DNA from: Vreelandella titanicae BH1
GTDB lineage: Bacteria; Pseudomonadota; Gammaproteobacteria; Pseudomonadales; Halomonadaceae
Direction: 5' to 3'
NCBI RefSeq assembly: GCF_000336575.1
Contig: NZ_AOPO01000003.1
Location: 62,001 to 126,000 of the forward strand
DNA: 64,000 nt
Shown one piece after another: positions 1-8,481 of the stretch. The translations under genes were made by a program, and so were the position numbers. The notes below the pieces were generated by a model. The model worked only from the letters and a program-made list of their open reading frames with translations. It was not told the DNA's origin and did not search any database. Positions within the stretch are counted from its first letter, which is position 1. Every line of letters starts with the position of its first letter.

Positions 1-896
1 GAGCGGCTCTCTCGATAGTGATTCCACCCTCAATAGGACTGGTCATTTATGGAGTGATTGCAGAGACCTCCATTTCCAAGCTTTTTCTTGCGGCCATTAT
101 TCCTGGCCTATTGATGGGGGGAATCATGATATTAACCCTGCCGCTAGGACGTGATAAAGGCGCTAAGACTGGCAAGGTTGATGAGCTGTGCCTGGCAACC
201 ATGGGTGACCTTGTTGATACGAACCTCTCTTATAAAAAAAGACTTTGGAGCACATTTCGTGACTCTTTTTGGGGGCTACTAACGCCTGTCGTTATTTTGG
301 GCGGAATATACTCTGGGGCCTTTACACCAACAGAAGCAGCGCTGGTGGCTACCGTCTATGCGTTGTTTGTGGGTGGACTTGCTTACCGCACATTAACCTT
401 TAAAAAGTTATATGAGGCGCTAAGCGATGCAGCTGCATCATCATCTGTTGTTATGTTGGTAGTTGCGTATGCCAGTTTGTTCGGTTGGGTGGTGACCGTT
501 GATGACCTTGTCGGAACCTACTCTGGACTGCTACTTGGTCTTAGCAGTAACGAGTGGGTCATTCTACTAGTAATAATGTTGATCTTGCTTATTGTGGGGA
601 TGTTCATGGATGCGGTCACCGTCATGTTCATTTCTTTGCCAATTTTTATGCCGGTTGTCCATGAAATGGGGTGGGATCCTATATGGTTTGGCGTGCTGTT
701 AATGATCAACCTTTCGATAGGCCTGATTACACCGCCGGTAGGAATTAATCTTTATGTGGCTGCCAATGTGACCAAATTATCAATTGAGAGCGTAGCAAAA
801 GGAGCACTACCTTTTGTATTTACCTGCTTGCTAGGGCTCGTAATCGTTGCCGCTTTCCCAACCCTTTCTTTAATGCTCATAGAAATATTTCGTTAA
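1..896 (+). CDS. TRAP transporter large permease (DctM type), 5' end cut off
   Basis: This is the C-terminal two thirds of the 12-TM large permease subunit of a tripartite ATP-independent periplasmic transporter, which imports organic acids or related solutes using the Na+ or proton gradient. The reading frame is open from base 3. The first residues give the conserved DctM signature IPPSIGLVIYG, so the true start lies upstream of the window. Later hallmarks are YSGAFTPTEAA and LITPPVGINLYVAANV near the end, with several hydrophobic helices between. The receptor and small permease genes must lie to the left. The segment is clearly AT-richer than the rest of the window (bases 541-600 contain 23 G/C of 60), which may indicate transfer. 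The substrate cannot be read from the sequence. Confidence 0.93.
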   Translation, partial: AALSIVIPPSIGLVIYGVIAETSISKLFLAAIIPGLLMGGIMILTLPLGRDKGAKTGKVDELCLATMGDLVDTNLSYKKRLWSTFRDSFWGLLTPVVILGGIYSGAFTPTEAALVATVYALFVGGLAYRTLTFKKLYEALSDAAASSSVVMLVVAYASLFGWVVTVDDLVGTYSGLLLGLSSNEWVILLVIMLILLIVGMFMDAVTVMFISLPIFMPVVHEMGWDPIWFGVLLMINLSIGLITPPVGINLYVAANVTKLSIESVAKGALPFVFTCLLGLVIVAAFPTLSLMLIEIFR

Positions 897-920
897 CTAA
901 CTTTTACTAAGGCTATAGTG

Positions 921-1694
921 ATGATAACAACAAAGCGTATTGCAGTAGTAACAGGTGCTGCACGTGGTATTGGACTGGCGACGACTCAGCTCTTTTTGGA
1001 ACAGGGTTATGAAGTGCTTATGGTTGACCGTGATGCACCAGAACTTGAGAAGGTTGCCGCTAAGCTGGAAAACGCCTATGCGTGGGTATATGACATATCG
1101 GAGCCAGATGATATCGCTCATTTAGCGCAAGAGGTGGAGAATCAATACGGACGAGTTGATGCATTGGTCAATAATGCCGGTGTTGCCGATTTTCGCCCGT
1201 TAGAAGAAACCACTTACGAAATATGGCGACGGGTTATGGCGACTAATCTGGATGGTATTTTTCTTACTACGCAGTCACTATTACCTCTGCTCAAGGCGGC
1301 CAAAGGTGCGATTGTTAATATTGCCTCTATCTCGGGTCTAAGGGCCAGTACATTGCGTGTGGCTTATGGTACTTCCAAAGCGGCCGTCATTCATTTGACT
1401 CAACAACAGGCAGCCGAGCTAGGCGAACATGGCATCAGGGCTAATTGTGTGGCGCCAGGTCCAGTAGATACCAAGCTTGCGCTGGCTGTCCACACTCCTG
1501 AAATTCGCGCTGCTTATCATGACGCTATTCCCTTAAATCGCTACGGCAGTGAGCGAGAAATTGCTGAGATGATTGTATTTCTTTGCTCTGAGAAAAGTGG
1601 TTATGTTACCGGGCAAGTCATTGCCGTGGATGGTGGGTTTCAGTCAACTGGGGTTGGTTTGCCAGCCCTCCGAAACCTCTCAGTAAAAGCCTGA
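921..1694 (+). CDS. SDR family NAD(P)-dependent oxidoreductase
   Basis: A classical short-chain dehydrogenase/reductase of 257 residues. It has the N-terminal cofactor motif TGAARGIG, the NNAG motif (VNNAGVAD), the catalytic Ser in the NIASISG segment, and the YGTSK catalytic Tyr-Lys pair. The family-typical GQVIAVDGG lies near the C terminus. ATG at 921 is preferred over GTG at 918 because AAGG at 909-912 is then at normal spacing. The gene follows the TRAP permease by 24 bp, so it is probably co-transcribed and oxidises or reduces the imported compound or a product of it. The exact substrate is unknown. It shares the AT-rich composition of the permease gene. Confidence 0.9.
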   Translation: MITTKRIAVVTGAARGIGLATTQLFLEQGYEVLMVDRDAPELEKVAAKLENAYAWVYDISEPDDIAHLAQEVENQYGRVDALVNNAGVADFRPLEETTYEIWRRVMATNLDGIFLTTQSLLPLLKAAKGAIVNIASISGLRASTLRVAYGTSKAAVIHLTQQQAAELGEHGIRANCVAPGPVDTKLALAVHTPEIRAAYHDAIPLNRYGSEREIAEMIVFLCSEKSGYVTGQVIAVDGGFQSTGVGLPALRNLSVKA

Positions 1695-1760
1695 AGTTCC
1701 ATTAGGTCGTAGATTTTTTTACGATAAAAGTACCTGCTACTTGCTCTTCATGAAAATAGT

Positions 1761-1784
1761 GCTGGCTCTTTGAAAGAAGCCAGC
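1761..1784. terminator. possible hairpin terminator between convergent genes
   Basis: GCTGGCT-CTTT pairs with AAAG-A-AGCCAGC (one bulged A) between the SDR gene and the convergent hydroxylase gene. There is no strong U tract on either strand, so a role in termination is inferred from position only. Confidence 0.35.
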
Positions 1785-1820
1785 CTCTCATCATTGTGAG
1801 TGTTTCCACCACCGCTGGTG

Positions 1821-2999
1821 TTACCACATCTTAAACGGATTCAACCCATTAGCTTGCTGCATCATCATGCGTTTGGCGAACGGGAAGCGCTCGGCAATTT
1901 GCAGGCTTAGGTCGCCTAGTTGGCGCAGCGGCTTGGCGCCGGTAAACAGGTGGTGAAAGCTGTCGGTGGCGGCGATCATCGTCTGATTGGCCGCGCGGCG
2001 CTGGCACTCAAAGCGCAGTAGGTTGAGGTAGTCGCCGGGGTCGCGGCCCTGGATAATGATCTCAGCAAGGGTGTCGGCGTCGTGCAGGCCGATATTTAAC
2101 CCCTGGCCTGCCAGCGGGTGCACCACATGGGCCGCGTCGCCAATAAGTGCCAGGCGCTTGCCGATATAGCGGTGGGCATGCTGGCGCTTGATGGGGAAGC
2201 TGGCCCGGGCGACGATGCGGATGAGGTTGCCCAGGCGTTTAGGGAAGGCCATTTCGATGGCTGCTTTAAGTGCCTCATCGTCAAGCTGTTCGCGGGCTTG
2301 GGTGGTGCTATCTGTGTCGTACCACACCAAGGAAGCGCGATGGCCTGGTAGCGGCAGCATGGCGATGGGGCCTGTAGGGGTGAAGACCTGCCAACTGACA
2401 TCCTGCTGGGGCAGCTCAGTTTCCACGTTAATGATCATCGCCCGCTGATGGTAGTCGTGGCTACTAACGTTAATCCCCGCTAGCTCACGTAGGGTCGATT
2501 GCGCGCCGTCGGCGCCGACGATCAAACGGGCGCTTAGGGTTTTGCCATTATCCAGCTCCAGCAGGCGGCCAGTGCTTGAGGTGATCGTACTTAACGGCGC
2601 GCATTGGGTGTAGCAGGTGACGCTGGGCAGCTGTTCTAACCGTTGCCATAACGCGTACTGCAACGTGCGGTTTTCGATAAAGATGCCGAAGTCATCCATG
2701 CCACTATCGTGAGCGGAAAACAGCGAATGGCCGGTGCCGTCCTGGTTGGAGACATCGATATGCCGAAAAGGGCAGCAACGCTCCTCAGGTAACGTCGTGC
2801 CGCTGGCCTTAACGAACGCTAACGAGCGCGCATTCAGCGAGGAAATACGCAGGTCATAGTCACCGCTAGGGGGAGGGGGAGTAGGGGAATCGCCGTGCTC
2901 CACCAGCCCTACGGAGAAGCCCGCATGACCCACGCGGGCCGCCAGGGCGGCGCCCACCATGCCGCCACCGACAATAATAATGTCATGATCGTGCTGCAT
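1821..2999 (-). CDS. UbiH/UbiF/VisC-family FAD-dependent hydroxylase
   Basis: A 392-residue flavoprotein monooxygenase of the family that hydroxylates the aromatic ring in ubiquinone biosynthesis. It starts almost at once with the FAD dinucleotide fold (IIVGGGMVGAALAARVG). It carries the second FAD signature GDAAHVVHPLAGQGLN about residues 285-300, which resembles UbiF/VisC more than UbiH. I chose the ATG at 2999 because AGGAG lies about 8 bases upstream; the frame stays open for 29 more codons, but that stretch lacks family similarity. The gene is divergent from the sirtuin gene, with about 105 bp between the two starts. Which ring position it acts on (UbiF, UbiI or the broad UbiM) cannot be decided here. 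Confidence 0.88.
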   Translation of the reverse strand: MQHDHDIIIVGGGMVGAALAARVGHAGFSVGLVEHGDSPTPPPPSGDYDLRISSLNARSLAFVKASGTTLPEERCCPFRHIDVSNQDGTGHSLFSAHDSGMDDFGIFIENRTLQYALWQRLEQLPSVTCYTQCAPLSTITSSTGRLLELDNGKTLSARLIVGADGAQSTLRELAGINVSSHDYHQRAMIINVETELPQQDVSWQVFTPTGPIAMLPLPGHRASLVWYDTDSTTQAREQLDDEALKAAIEMAFPKRLGNLIRIVARASFPIKRQHAHRYIGKRLALIGDAAHVVHPLAGQGLNIGLHDADTLAEIIIQGRDPGDYLNLLRFECQRRAANQTMIAATDSFHHLFTGAKPLRQLGDLSLQIAERFPFAKRMMMQQANGLNPFKMW

Positions 3000-3105
3000 A
3001 AGAGTATCTCCTGGGTGCACAATAACCGTTAAAGGGCGCGTTGCATGGCCCGCTGTTGCTATACAGTATCGTTGAGTTTGAGCCACATTGCCTAGAGGTG
3101 AACGA

Positions 3106-3963
3106 TTGACGCAGGCCGTGGAAATTGCAGAAAGCGTTGCCCAGGCGGGCGAGGAACTGGCTGATTTTATTCAGCGGCACCCAAGACTGTGGGTGATTAC
3201 CGGTGCCGGTGTGAGTACCGACAGTGGCATTCCGGACTATCGCGATGCGGATGGTCAGTGGAAGCGGCCACCCCCGGTGCAGCATGGCGACTTCATGAGT
3301 TCTCATCACGTTCGCCAGCGCTACTGGGCCCGCGCGCTGATCGGTTTTAGCGCCATGCGCGAAGCCCAAGCCAGCGGCGCACACCGTGCGTTGGCCGCGC
3401 TGGAGTCACAGGGTTATATCCAGCAGTTGGTGACCCAAAACGTTGACCGTTTACATCAGCGCGCTGGTTCCCGCCGGGTGATCGACCTGCATGGTCGAGC
3501 GGACATGGTGAAGTGCATGGTGTGCGACTATCAAATGATGCGCCACGCCATGCATGCCGAAATGGCGCGCATGAATCCGAGCTTTACTGGTTTGCAGGCG
3601 GGGCACGCTCCGGATGGCGATGCCGACCTGGAAACCGACTTCAGCACCTTTCGCATTTTCGACTGCCCGCGCTGCAGCGGCATCCTGAAGCCTGACGTGG
3701 TGTTCTACGGCGATGTGGTGCCCGCCGAACGGCGGCTTGCAGCGCAGGTAGCGCTGGCAGAGTCGGAGGCGGTACTGGCAGTGGGCACCTCGTTGATGGT
3801 GTTTTCCGGCTACCGTTTTTGCCGCGCCGCCCATGAGCGGGGCATCCCTCTGGCATCGCTATCGCTCGGCGTCACCCGGGCAGATGCGCTATTGACCCAC
3901 CAGTGGCGGGCGCCGTTGACGCCGGTGCTTGAGCAGGCTGTGCGCTGTTTGCACGGAAACTAG
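3106..3963 (+). CDS. Sir2-family NAD-dependent protein deacylase (sirtuin)
   Basis: A 285-residue sirtuin that uses NAD+ to remove acyl groups from protein lysines. Visible motifs are GAGVSTDSGIPDYRD (NAD pocket), TQNVDRLHQRAG, the catalytic His in DLHG, a zinc site of two Cys pairs (CMVC and CPRC), and GTSLMVFSGYR for the Rossmann half. The long insert between the Cys pairs is typical of class II-like bacterial sirtuins. The start is probably TTG at 3106 preceded by AGAGGTG; an in-frame TTG at 3088 would add six residues. Targets are unknown; acetyl-CoA synthetase is the classical CobB substrate. Confidence 0.9.
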   Translation: MTQAVEIAESVAQAGEELADFIQRHPRLWVITGAGVSTDSGIPDYRDADGQWKRPPPVQHGDFMSSHHVRQRYWARALIGFSAMREAQASGAHRALAALESQGYIQQLVTQNVDRLHQRAGSRRVIDLHGRADMVKCMVCDYQMMRHAMHAEMARMNPSFTGLQAGHAPDGDADLETDFSTFRIFDCPRCSGILKPDVVFYGDVVPAERRLAAQVALAESEAVLAVGTSLMVFSGYRFCRAAHERGIPLASLSLGVTRADALLTHQWRAPLTPVLEQAVRCLHGN

Positions 3964-4013
3964 AGCGCCTGAAACACTGATAGCATTTCCTGGGAAACTT
4001 TTTACCATGCTCT

Positions 4014-4514
4014 TCATTGCCTGGAGCTAAAGTTTGCCCGTTCGATATGTTTTTTGGCATCGTCCCAAGGCAATCTGCGTTTGCGTGCTTTCATCAAATC
4101 AAGGGAGGCTAAGCTCTCCTCATTGGACAATAGCCCGAACTCAATCATCTCAGTGAACACCCATAGCGTGCCTCTTATATCAACACCTTCGCGCCCAGCA
4201 AGGGCGCGCAGATTATTGTCTCCCGTAAGCAACGGGCAGGCTTCCTGCTTAGCTAAAGCCAGCGCTAGCCTGTCGTACAAGCCGGGCTCTTCGCCATGCT
4301 CTTCTCCCAAGGTGATCGCATAATCGATGTACAAGGATTCAACAACGAGTGTTTTTAACCCCATATCAATTAGGTACGGGCTGCCGTCTTCAATTTCTTC
4401 TTCATAAAGCACGTCAGGCATAGCGAAAACATAAGGAAGCTGAAAGAGTGTTTCCAGTATGCCCCCAGCCTCTAAATCAATTATTACGTTGGCGTCACTG
4501 ATGAGTAACAGCAT
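4014..4514 (-). CDS. PIN-like domain protein, probable toxin partner of the HTH-M78 protein
   Basis: A 166-residue protein with the layout of a PIN ribonuclease domain. There is an acidic residue right after the first strand (SDANVIIDLE, D7), a Glu cluster at 38-40, D81 in a YDRLALALA helix, and D99 in LTGDNNLRALA. These four acids are spaced as in VapC/PIN metal centres. The start ATG lies inside the end of the upstream HTH-M78 gene (20 bp overlap), so the pair is translationally coupled. PIN toxins cleave RNA; the target here is unknown. The locus is AT-richer than its neighbours, as is common for mobile toxin-antitoxin loci. Function is inferred from fold motifs and gene pairing, not from a recognised named family. 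Confidence 0.7.
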   Translation of the reverse strand: MLLLISDANVIIDLEAGGILETLFQLPYVFAMPDVLYEEEIEDGSPYLIDMGLKTLVVESLYIDYAITLGEEHGEEPGLYDRLALALAKQEACPLLTGDNNLRALAGREGVDIRGTLWVFTEMIEFGLLSNEESLASLDLMKARKRRLPWDDAKKHIERANFSSRQ

Positions 4515-5574
4515 CAGCAGACTCCATTAGGCGTTCTCGATAGAAGCGCATTCTTGGGATGCCGAGCAGTTCAGCCGCCTTTGCCTCGGAAATAAGGTCT
4601 TCTGCTAATGCCCGATATACTAGCTGCTCAAATAGAGAAGGGGCTTCGTTAGGTAGCACCTCGCCGGGCTCGTTAGTCCTCCAGCCGCGAGCCGAGAACA
4701 TTCGCATCGTTGCCTCTCGCAACCCGTCATGGATAACGCCACATTGAAACGCACGCATTACCCACCCGGCCATTGAAAGGCCGTACTCATGCTTTAGATG
4801 GTAAAGTTCTTGTGGCTCTAAGCGCTTTCGCTGAGAGCCAAGCTCCTTAACAACGGACTCTCTTGGGGCTAAAAACGCGCCAGCAAAACGGTCGCATGCC
4901 TTTTCTTCATTTACTCCGTCCGTCAATCGACCTGCAAAAAGCACGTGAGCCAGTTCGTGGGCGAGAGTAAAACGCTGGCGATCCCCAGGCCAGCGAGAAG
5001 ACACCACTATGACAGGGTAGTACTGCCCATCTACTGTCATTGCTGTAGCAGTCATGCCCGAAAATGCTTTGTGTTCCACGTCGACTGCCATTACCAACAA
5101 CCCCAAGGGTTCAAGCTCTGCGGTCAAGTCGGCAATTGGATTTAACCCAAGCTCCCATGCGTGTCGTACATTCTCTGCGATGCCCTCAATCTCGTCCAAA
5201 TCTTCTATTTGGCGAGGTACACAACCAGGGACTGCGAAGTGTGGAATGGGCAACTCGGGGAACGCGTTAAGCAATTCGACACGTTTCTCAATCATTTCCG
5301 TAATGCGGATTTGTATAGCGTCAGAACGCTTCTTCCCAAACGTGCTGTGTTTACGAAATTCGATGTTCGACAACGTTACCGTCGACTTTCGGAAAAAATA
5401 TTCTGTGCGAACGCCACACGCTTTAGCGATCTTGAGCAATTTAGAGGAGTCGGGTGTTGCTTTACCTTTTTCATACTTCTGTATTGCCGCCTTGGAAACC
5501 TCAAGCTGCTGGCCCAACGCTTCAAGCGTCAAGTCAGCAGCAAGGCGTGCCTGATGGATTCGTTGACCTAGCAT
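4495..5574 (-). CDS. XRE-type HTH plus ImmA/IrrE (M78) metallopeptidase fusion
   Basis: A 359-residue two-domain protein. Residues 1-60 form an XRE helix-turn-helix (LEALGQQLEVSKAAIQKYEKG). Residues about 150-245 form an M78/COG2856 zinc peptidase with the HELAH motif at 206-210 and a likely third ligand Glu at 223/224 in NEEKACDRFAGAF. A C-terminal helical part follows. I start at ATG 5574, where the HTH begins; the frame extends 55 codons upstream, but that part reads through the putative operator. Such proteins act as antitoxin-like repressors or stress-activated proteases. With the overlapping PIN gene it makes a toxin-antitoxin-like operon. A perfect inverted repeat just upstream suggests autoregulation. 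Confidence 0.82.
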   Translation of the reverse strand: MLGQRIHQARLAADLTLEALGQQLEVSKAAIQKYEKGKATPDSSKLLKIAKACGVRTEYFFRKSTVTLSNIEFRKHSTFGKKRSDAIQIRITEMIEKRVELLNAFPELPIPHFAVPGCVPRQIEDLDEIEGIAENVRHAWELGLNPIADLTAELEPLGLLVMAVDVEHKAFSGMTATAMTVDGQYYPVIVVSSRWPGDRQRFTLAHELAHVLFAGRLTDGVNEEKACDRFAGAFLAPRESVVKELGSQRKRLEPQELYHLKHEYGLSMAGWVMRAFQCGVIHDGLREATMRMFSARGWRTNEPGEVLPNEAPSLFEQLVYRALAEDLISEAKAAELLGIPRMRFYRERLMESADAVTHQ

Positions 5575-5585
5575 AGATGTCACTC

Positions 5586-5623
5586 GGTTTACTTTTATAA
5601 AAGTATTTTGTGAAAAGTAAACC
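5586..5623. promoter_or_regulatory. inverted-repeat operator upstream of the HTH-M78/PIN operon
   Basis: GGTTTACTTTT (5586-5596) and AAAAGTAAACC (5613-5623) are perfect inverted 11-mers. The left arm also belongs to a perfect 16-bp palindrome, TACTTTTATAAAAGTA, at 5590-5605. A further AAAAGTGACC-like half site lies about 50 bp upstream of the operon-distal arm. The element sits 12 bp from the start codon of the XRE protein, where an autorepressor would bind. Apart from this, 5575-5885 (311 bp) holds only the divergent promoter space before selO. Confidence 0.65.
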
Positions 5624-5885
5624 TTGTGCCAAACAATAACCAGCGGAAAAAATTCACAGAAATCTTTATTAAGAGAAAAGTGACCGGACTTTATGCTCAC
5701 GTACCAGCCAGCAGCCAAGCATATCTCTCGCCACTTCAAGCGTGTCCCGATTATAAAAATCCCTTGGCAGTGGCGTCAGCTCGCTGTTTTTAACATTTGG
5801 TATGTTTGGCAACATCGCCTCGGCGTTTAGTTGAGTAGAATGCTAGGGTATTAGGTAGTTATTGCCACTAAAAGCGGAGCCTATC

Positions 5886-7349
5886 GTGCTGCCATTCGAA
5901 CATCTCTATTCCTCCTTGCCTGAACCCCTCTGGATCGCCACCCAAGCAACGCCTGTGGCCAGTCCGGAGCTGATTGCGTTCAATGCGCCGCTTGCCCATG
6001 AGCTAGGGGCCAAAGAGATACCTGACTCAACAACGCTTGCCGATTGGTTTAGCGGCAACCAGCCCATGCCGGATGCCAAGCCGGGCGCCTTAGGTTACGC
6101 CGGGCATCAGTTCGGCAACTTTGTGCCGCAACTGGGCGATGGCCGTGCGCTGCTGCTGGGCGAAGTGATCGATCAGAATGGCGTTCGCCGCGATGTGCAG
6201 CTAAAAGGCAGCGGCCGCACGCCGTTTTCCCGTGGTGGCGATGGTCGTTCGCCGCTAGGGCCGGTGCTGCGTGAGTACCTGGTCAGCGAGTTCATGGCCG
6301 CCATGGGGATTCCCACCACCCGCGCCCTTGCGGCCGTGGCGAGCGGCGAGCGAGTGGTACGGCAAATGGCCGAGCCCGGCGCTGTCTTTACCCGCGTGGC
6401 GAGCAGCCATATTCGCGTGGGTACCTTTCAGTTTGCCGCTGCACAGCGGGATGAAGCATTGCTCAAAGCCCTGGCGGATCATGTGATTGCACGCCACTAC
6501 CCCGATGCCGCCAACGCGGAAGACCCCTACCTGGCGCTACTGGAGTCAGTGGTGGTCCGCCAGGCAGTGCTGATTGCCCGCTGGATGAGTGTGGGCTTTA
6601 TCCACGGCGTGATGAATACCGATAACTGCAGCATCGCCGGTGAAACCATCGATTACGGCCCCTGTGCCTTTATGGAGCAGTTCGATCCGCAAAAGGTGTA
6701 CAGCTCCATCGATCAAGGCCGACGCTACGCCTTTGCCAACCAGCCAGCGATTGCCCAGTGGAATCTGGCCCGCTTTGCCGAAACGCTGCTGCCGTTGATG
6801 CGGGAAGAGGGCGACGCGGTCGTGGAGCAGGCCACTGACGCCATCCGGCGCTTTGAATCACTGTTCAGCGCCGAGCAAGTCCGCCTGCATGCCGATAAGC
6901 TCGGTTTAGCGGCGGAAAGCCCCCAGGCCGAAGCGCTAATGGAAGGCCTCGAAAGCCAGATGCATCAGGGGCGGATGGACATGACCGCCACCTTTGACGC
7001 GCTCACGCAATACGCTTCCTCGCCGAGCGATGAGTACCGCCAGGCACTGCTGGCACTGACGACTCAGCCTGACGAGTTGACCGCATGGCTGGATACCTGG
7101 CAGCAAGCGCAGATAGCCAGCCAAGATAGTGAGCGTTTTGCGGCCATGCGAAGCGCCAACCCGGTCATTATTCCCCGCAACCACCGGGTTCAAGAGGTCA
7201 TTGATGCCGCTTACGACGGTGATTTTGCGCCTTTCCACACCTTATTGGCAGTGGTGACTAAGCCGTTCGATGAATCTGTTGAAGCGCGCCGTTTAGCGGC
7301 GCCCGCCACGGAAAATGAGCAGGTGCTAAGAACCTTCTGTGGCACATAA
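5886..7349 (+). CDS. selO: SelO/YdiU-family protein adenylyltransferase
   Basis: A 487-residue pseudokinase-fold enzyme that transfers AMP from ATP to Ser/Thr/Tyr of target proteins, linked in E. coli to redox homeostasis. Recognisable blocks are GYAGHQFGNFVPQLGDGRA, the QLKGSGRTPFSRGGDGRSP nucleotide loop, and HGVMNTDNCSIAGETIDYGP with the metal-binding Asn/Asp. The protein ends in FCGT, with Cys as third residue from the end, the position of selenocysteine in eukaryotic SelO. The frame is open from a TTG at 5862, but GTG at 5886 with AGCGGAG upstream gives the usual family length (E. coli 478 residues). Confidence 0.9.
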   Translation: MLPFEHLYSSLPEPLWIATQATPVASPELIAFNAPLAHELGAKEIPDSTTLADWFSGNQPMPDAKPGALGYAGHQFGNFVPQLGDGRALLLGEVIDQNGVRRDVQLKGSGRTPFSRGGDGRSPLGPVLREYLVSEFMAAMGIPTTRALAAVASGERVVRQMAEPGAVFTRVASSHIRVGTFQFAAAQRDEALLKALADHVIARHYPDAANAEDPYLALLESVVVRQAVLIARWMSVGFIHGVMNTDNCSIAGETIDYGPCAFMEQFDPQKVYSSIDQGRRYAFANQPAIAQWNLARFAETLLPLMREEGDAVVEQATDAIRRFESLFSAEQVRLHADKLGLAAESPQAEALMEGLESQMHQGRMDMTATFDALTQYASSPSDEYRQALLALTTQPDELTAWLDTWQQAQIASQDSERFAAMRSANPVIIPRNHRVQEVIDAAYDGDFAPFHTLLAVVTKPFDESVEARRLAAPATENEQVLRTFCGT

Positions 7350-7362
7350 CGCCTATGCTAGA

Positions 7363-7378
7363 CTGTGTTTTTTTACAG
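7363..7378. promoter_or_regulatory. LexA (SOS) box upstream of dinB
   Basis: CTGTGTTTTTTTACAG has the CTG-N10-CAG form and matches the enterobacterial consensus at 12 of 16 positions. It lies 15 bp before the dinB GTG start, so LexA repression of dinB is expected. Confidence 0.75.
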
Positions 7379-7393
7379 TTGGAAGGCTAGCCG

Positions 7394-8440
7394 GTGCGCA
7401 AAATCATTCACTGCGACTGTGACTGCTTTTATGCAGCAGTGGAAATGCGCGATAATCCCGCGCTGCGGGATATACCGATTGCCATTGGCGGCAGCGTCGA
7501 GCAGCGCGGGGTGGTCGCCACCTGCAACTATCCCGCCCGCGAATTTGGCATTCATTCGGCCATGCCGATGGCCCAGGCACTCAAGCGCTGCCCGCATCTC
7601 ACTGTGATTCGCGGTGAGATGGCCAAATACAAAGAGGTCGCCCGCCAGGTTTTCGCCATTTATCGCGATGTGACTGAACTGATTGAACCGCTCTCCCTGG
7701 ATGAGGCCTTTCTGGATGTCTCGGAGGTCACCCAGCATCACGGCAGCGCGACGCTAATGGCTGAAGCGATCCGTGAACGGGTCAGCCGCGAAGTGGGGGT
7801 CACCGTTTCAGCGGGCGTAGCGCCCAACAAGTTTCTGGCCAAAATTGCCAGCGACTGGAATAAACCCGACGGCCTGTGCGTGATTACGCCGGATAAAGTC
7901 GACAGCTTTGTGCAGCAGCTACCGGTAAAGAAAATCCACGGCGTTGGCCCCCGCACGGCCGAGAAACTGGCGGGGCTGGATATCCACACCTGCGCCGACC
8001 TGCGTACCCGCACGCTAACCGACCTGGTCGAGCACTTTGGCCGTTTTGGGCGGCGGCTGCATGAGCTAAGCTGGGGGCGGGACGAGCGCCCGGTGAAAAC
8101 CCACCGGGAGCGCAAATCGATTAGTACCGAGCAGACCTACTCTCAGGATTTACCCTCTCTTAATGCCTGCCGCCAAGAGCTCCCCGCGCTGATCGAAGAT
8201 TTAGAGCGCCGCTATGCCCGGCTAGACCCACCCCTGGCAGTGCGCGGGCTAATCGTAAAAGTGAAGTTCAACGACTTTACCCAAACCACCGTCGAACACG
8301 CCGACCCCGCGCCTAACCTTGAACAGTTTGAAACCCTGCTTAACGTTGGCTGGGCACGCGGCGAGCGTCCCGTGCGTCTGCTTGGCGTGGGGTATCGGCT
8401 GGCGGACAACAGCCAGGAGCATCAGCTGTCGCTGTTTTAA
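7394..8440 (+). CDS. dinB: DNA polymerase IV, Y-family translesion polymerase
   Basis: A 348-residue error-prone polymerase that extends past lesions and mismatched ends during the SOS response. It begins with the metal site IHCDCDCFYAAVE (Asp 8). The catalytic pair is in SLDEAFLDVS near residue 103. A helix-hairpin-helix (KIHGVGPRTAEKL) follows, then the little-finger domain. It ends with HQLSLF, a C-terminal beta-clamp binding peptide (QLSLF). The GTG start at 7394 has GGAAGG upstream and a LexA box just before it. Length and motifs are those of intact DinB. Confidence 0.96.
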   Translation: MRKIIHCDCDCFYAAVEMRDNPALRDIPIAIGGSVEQRGVVATCNYPAREFGIHSAMPMAQALKRCPHLTVIRGEMAKYKEVARQVFAIYRDVTELIEPLSLDEAFLDVSEVTQHHGSATLMAEAIRERVSREVGVTVSAGVAPNKFLAKIASDWNKPDGLCVITPDKVDSFVQQLPVKKIHGVGPRTAEKLAGLDIHTCADLRTRTLTDLVEHFGRFGRRLHELSWGRDERPVKTHRERKSISTEQTYSQDLPSLNACRQELPALIEDLERRYARLDPPLAVRGLIVKVKFNDFTQTTVEHADPAPNLEQFETLLNVGWARGERPVRLLGVGYRLADNSQEHQLSLF

Positions 8441-8481
8441 TTAGCCTGTTAATCCTTTTGTCGATTGACGCTCATGCAGGA

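Noticed and set aside
3088..3105. TTG at 3088 as sirtuin start
   Set aside because: The later TTG at 3106 has AGAGGTG at good spacing; the earlier codon has none.
5575..5739. N-terminal extension of the HTH-M78 protein
   Set aside because: The extra 55 codons run through the perfect inverted repeat and have no HTH similarity; ATG 5574 begins the XRE domain.
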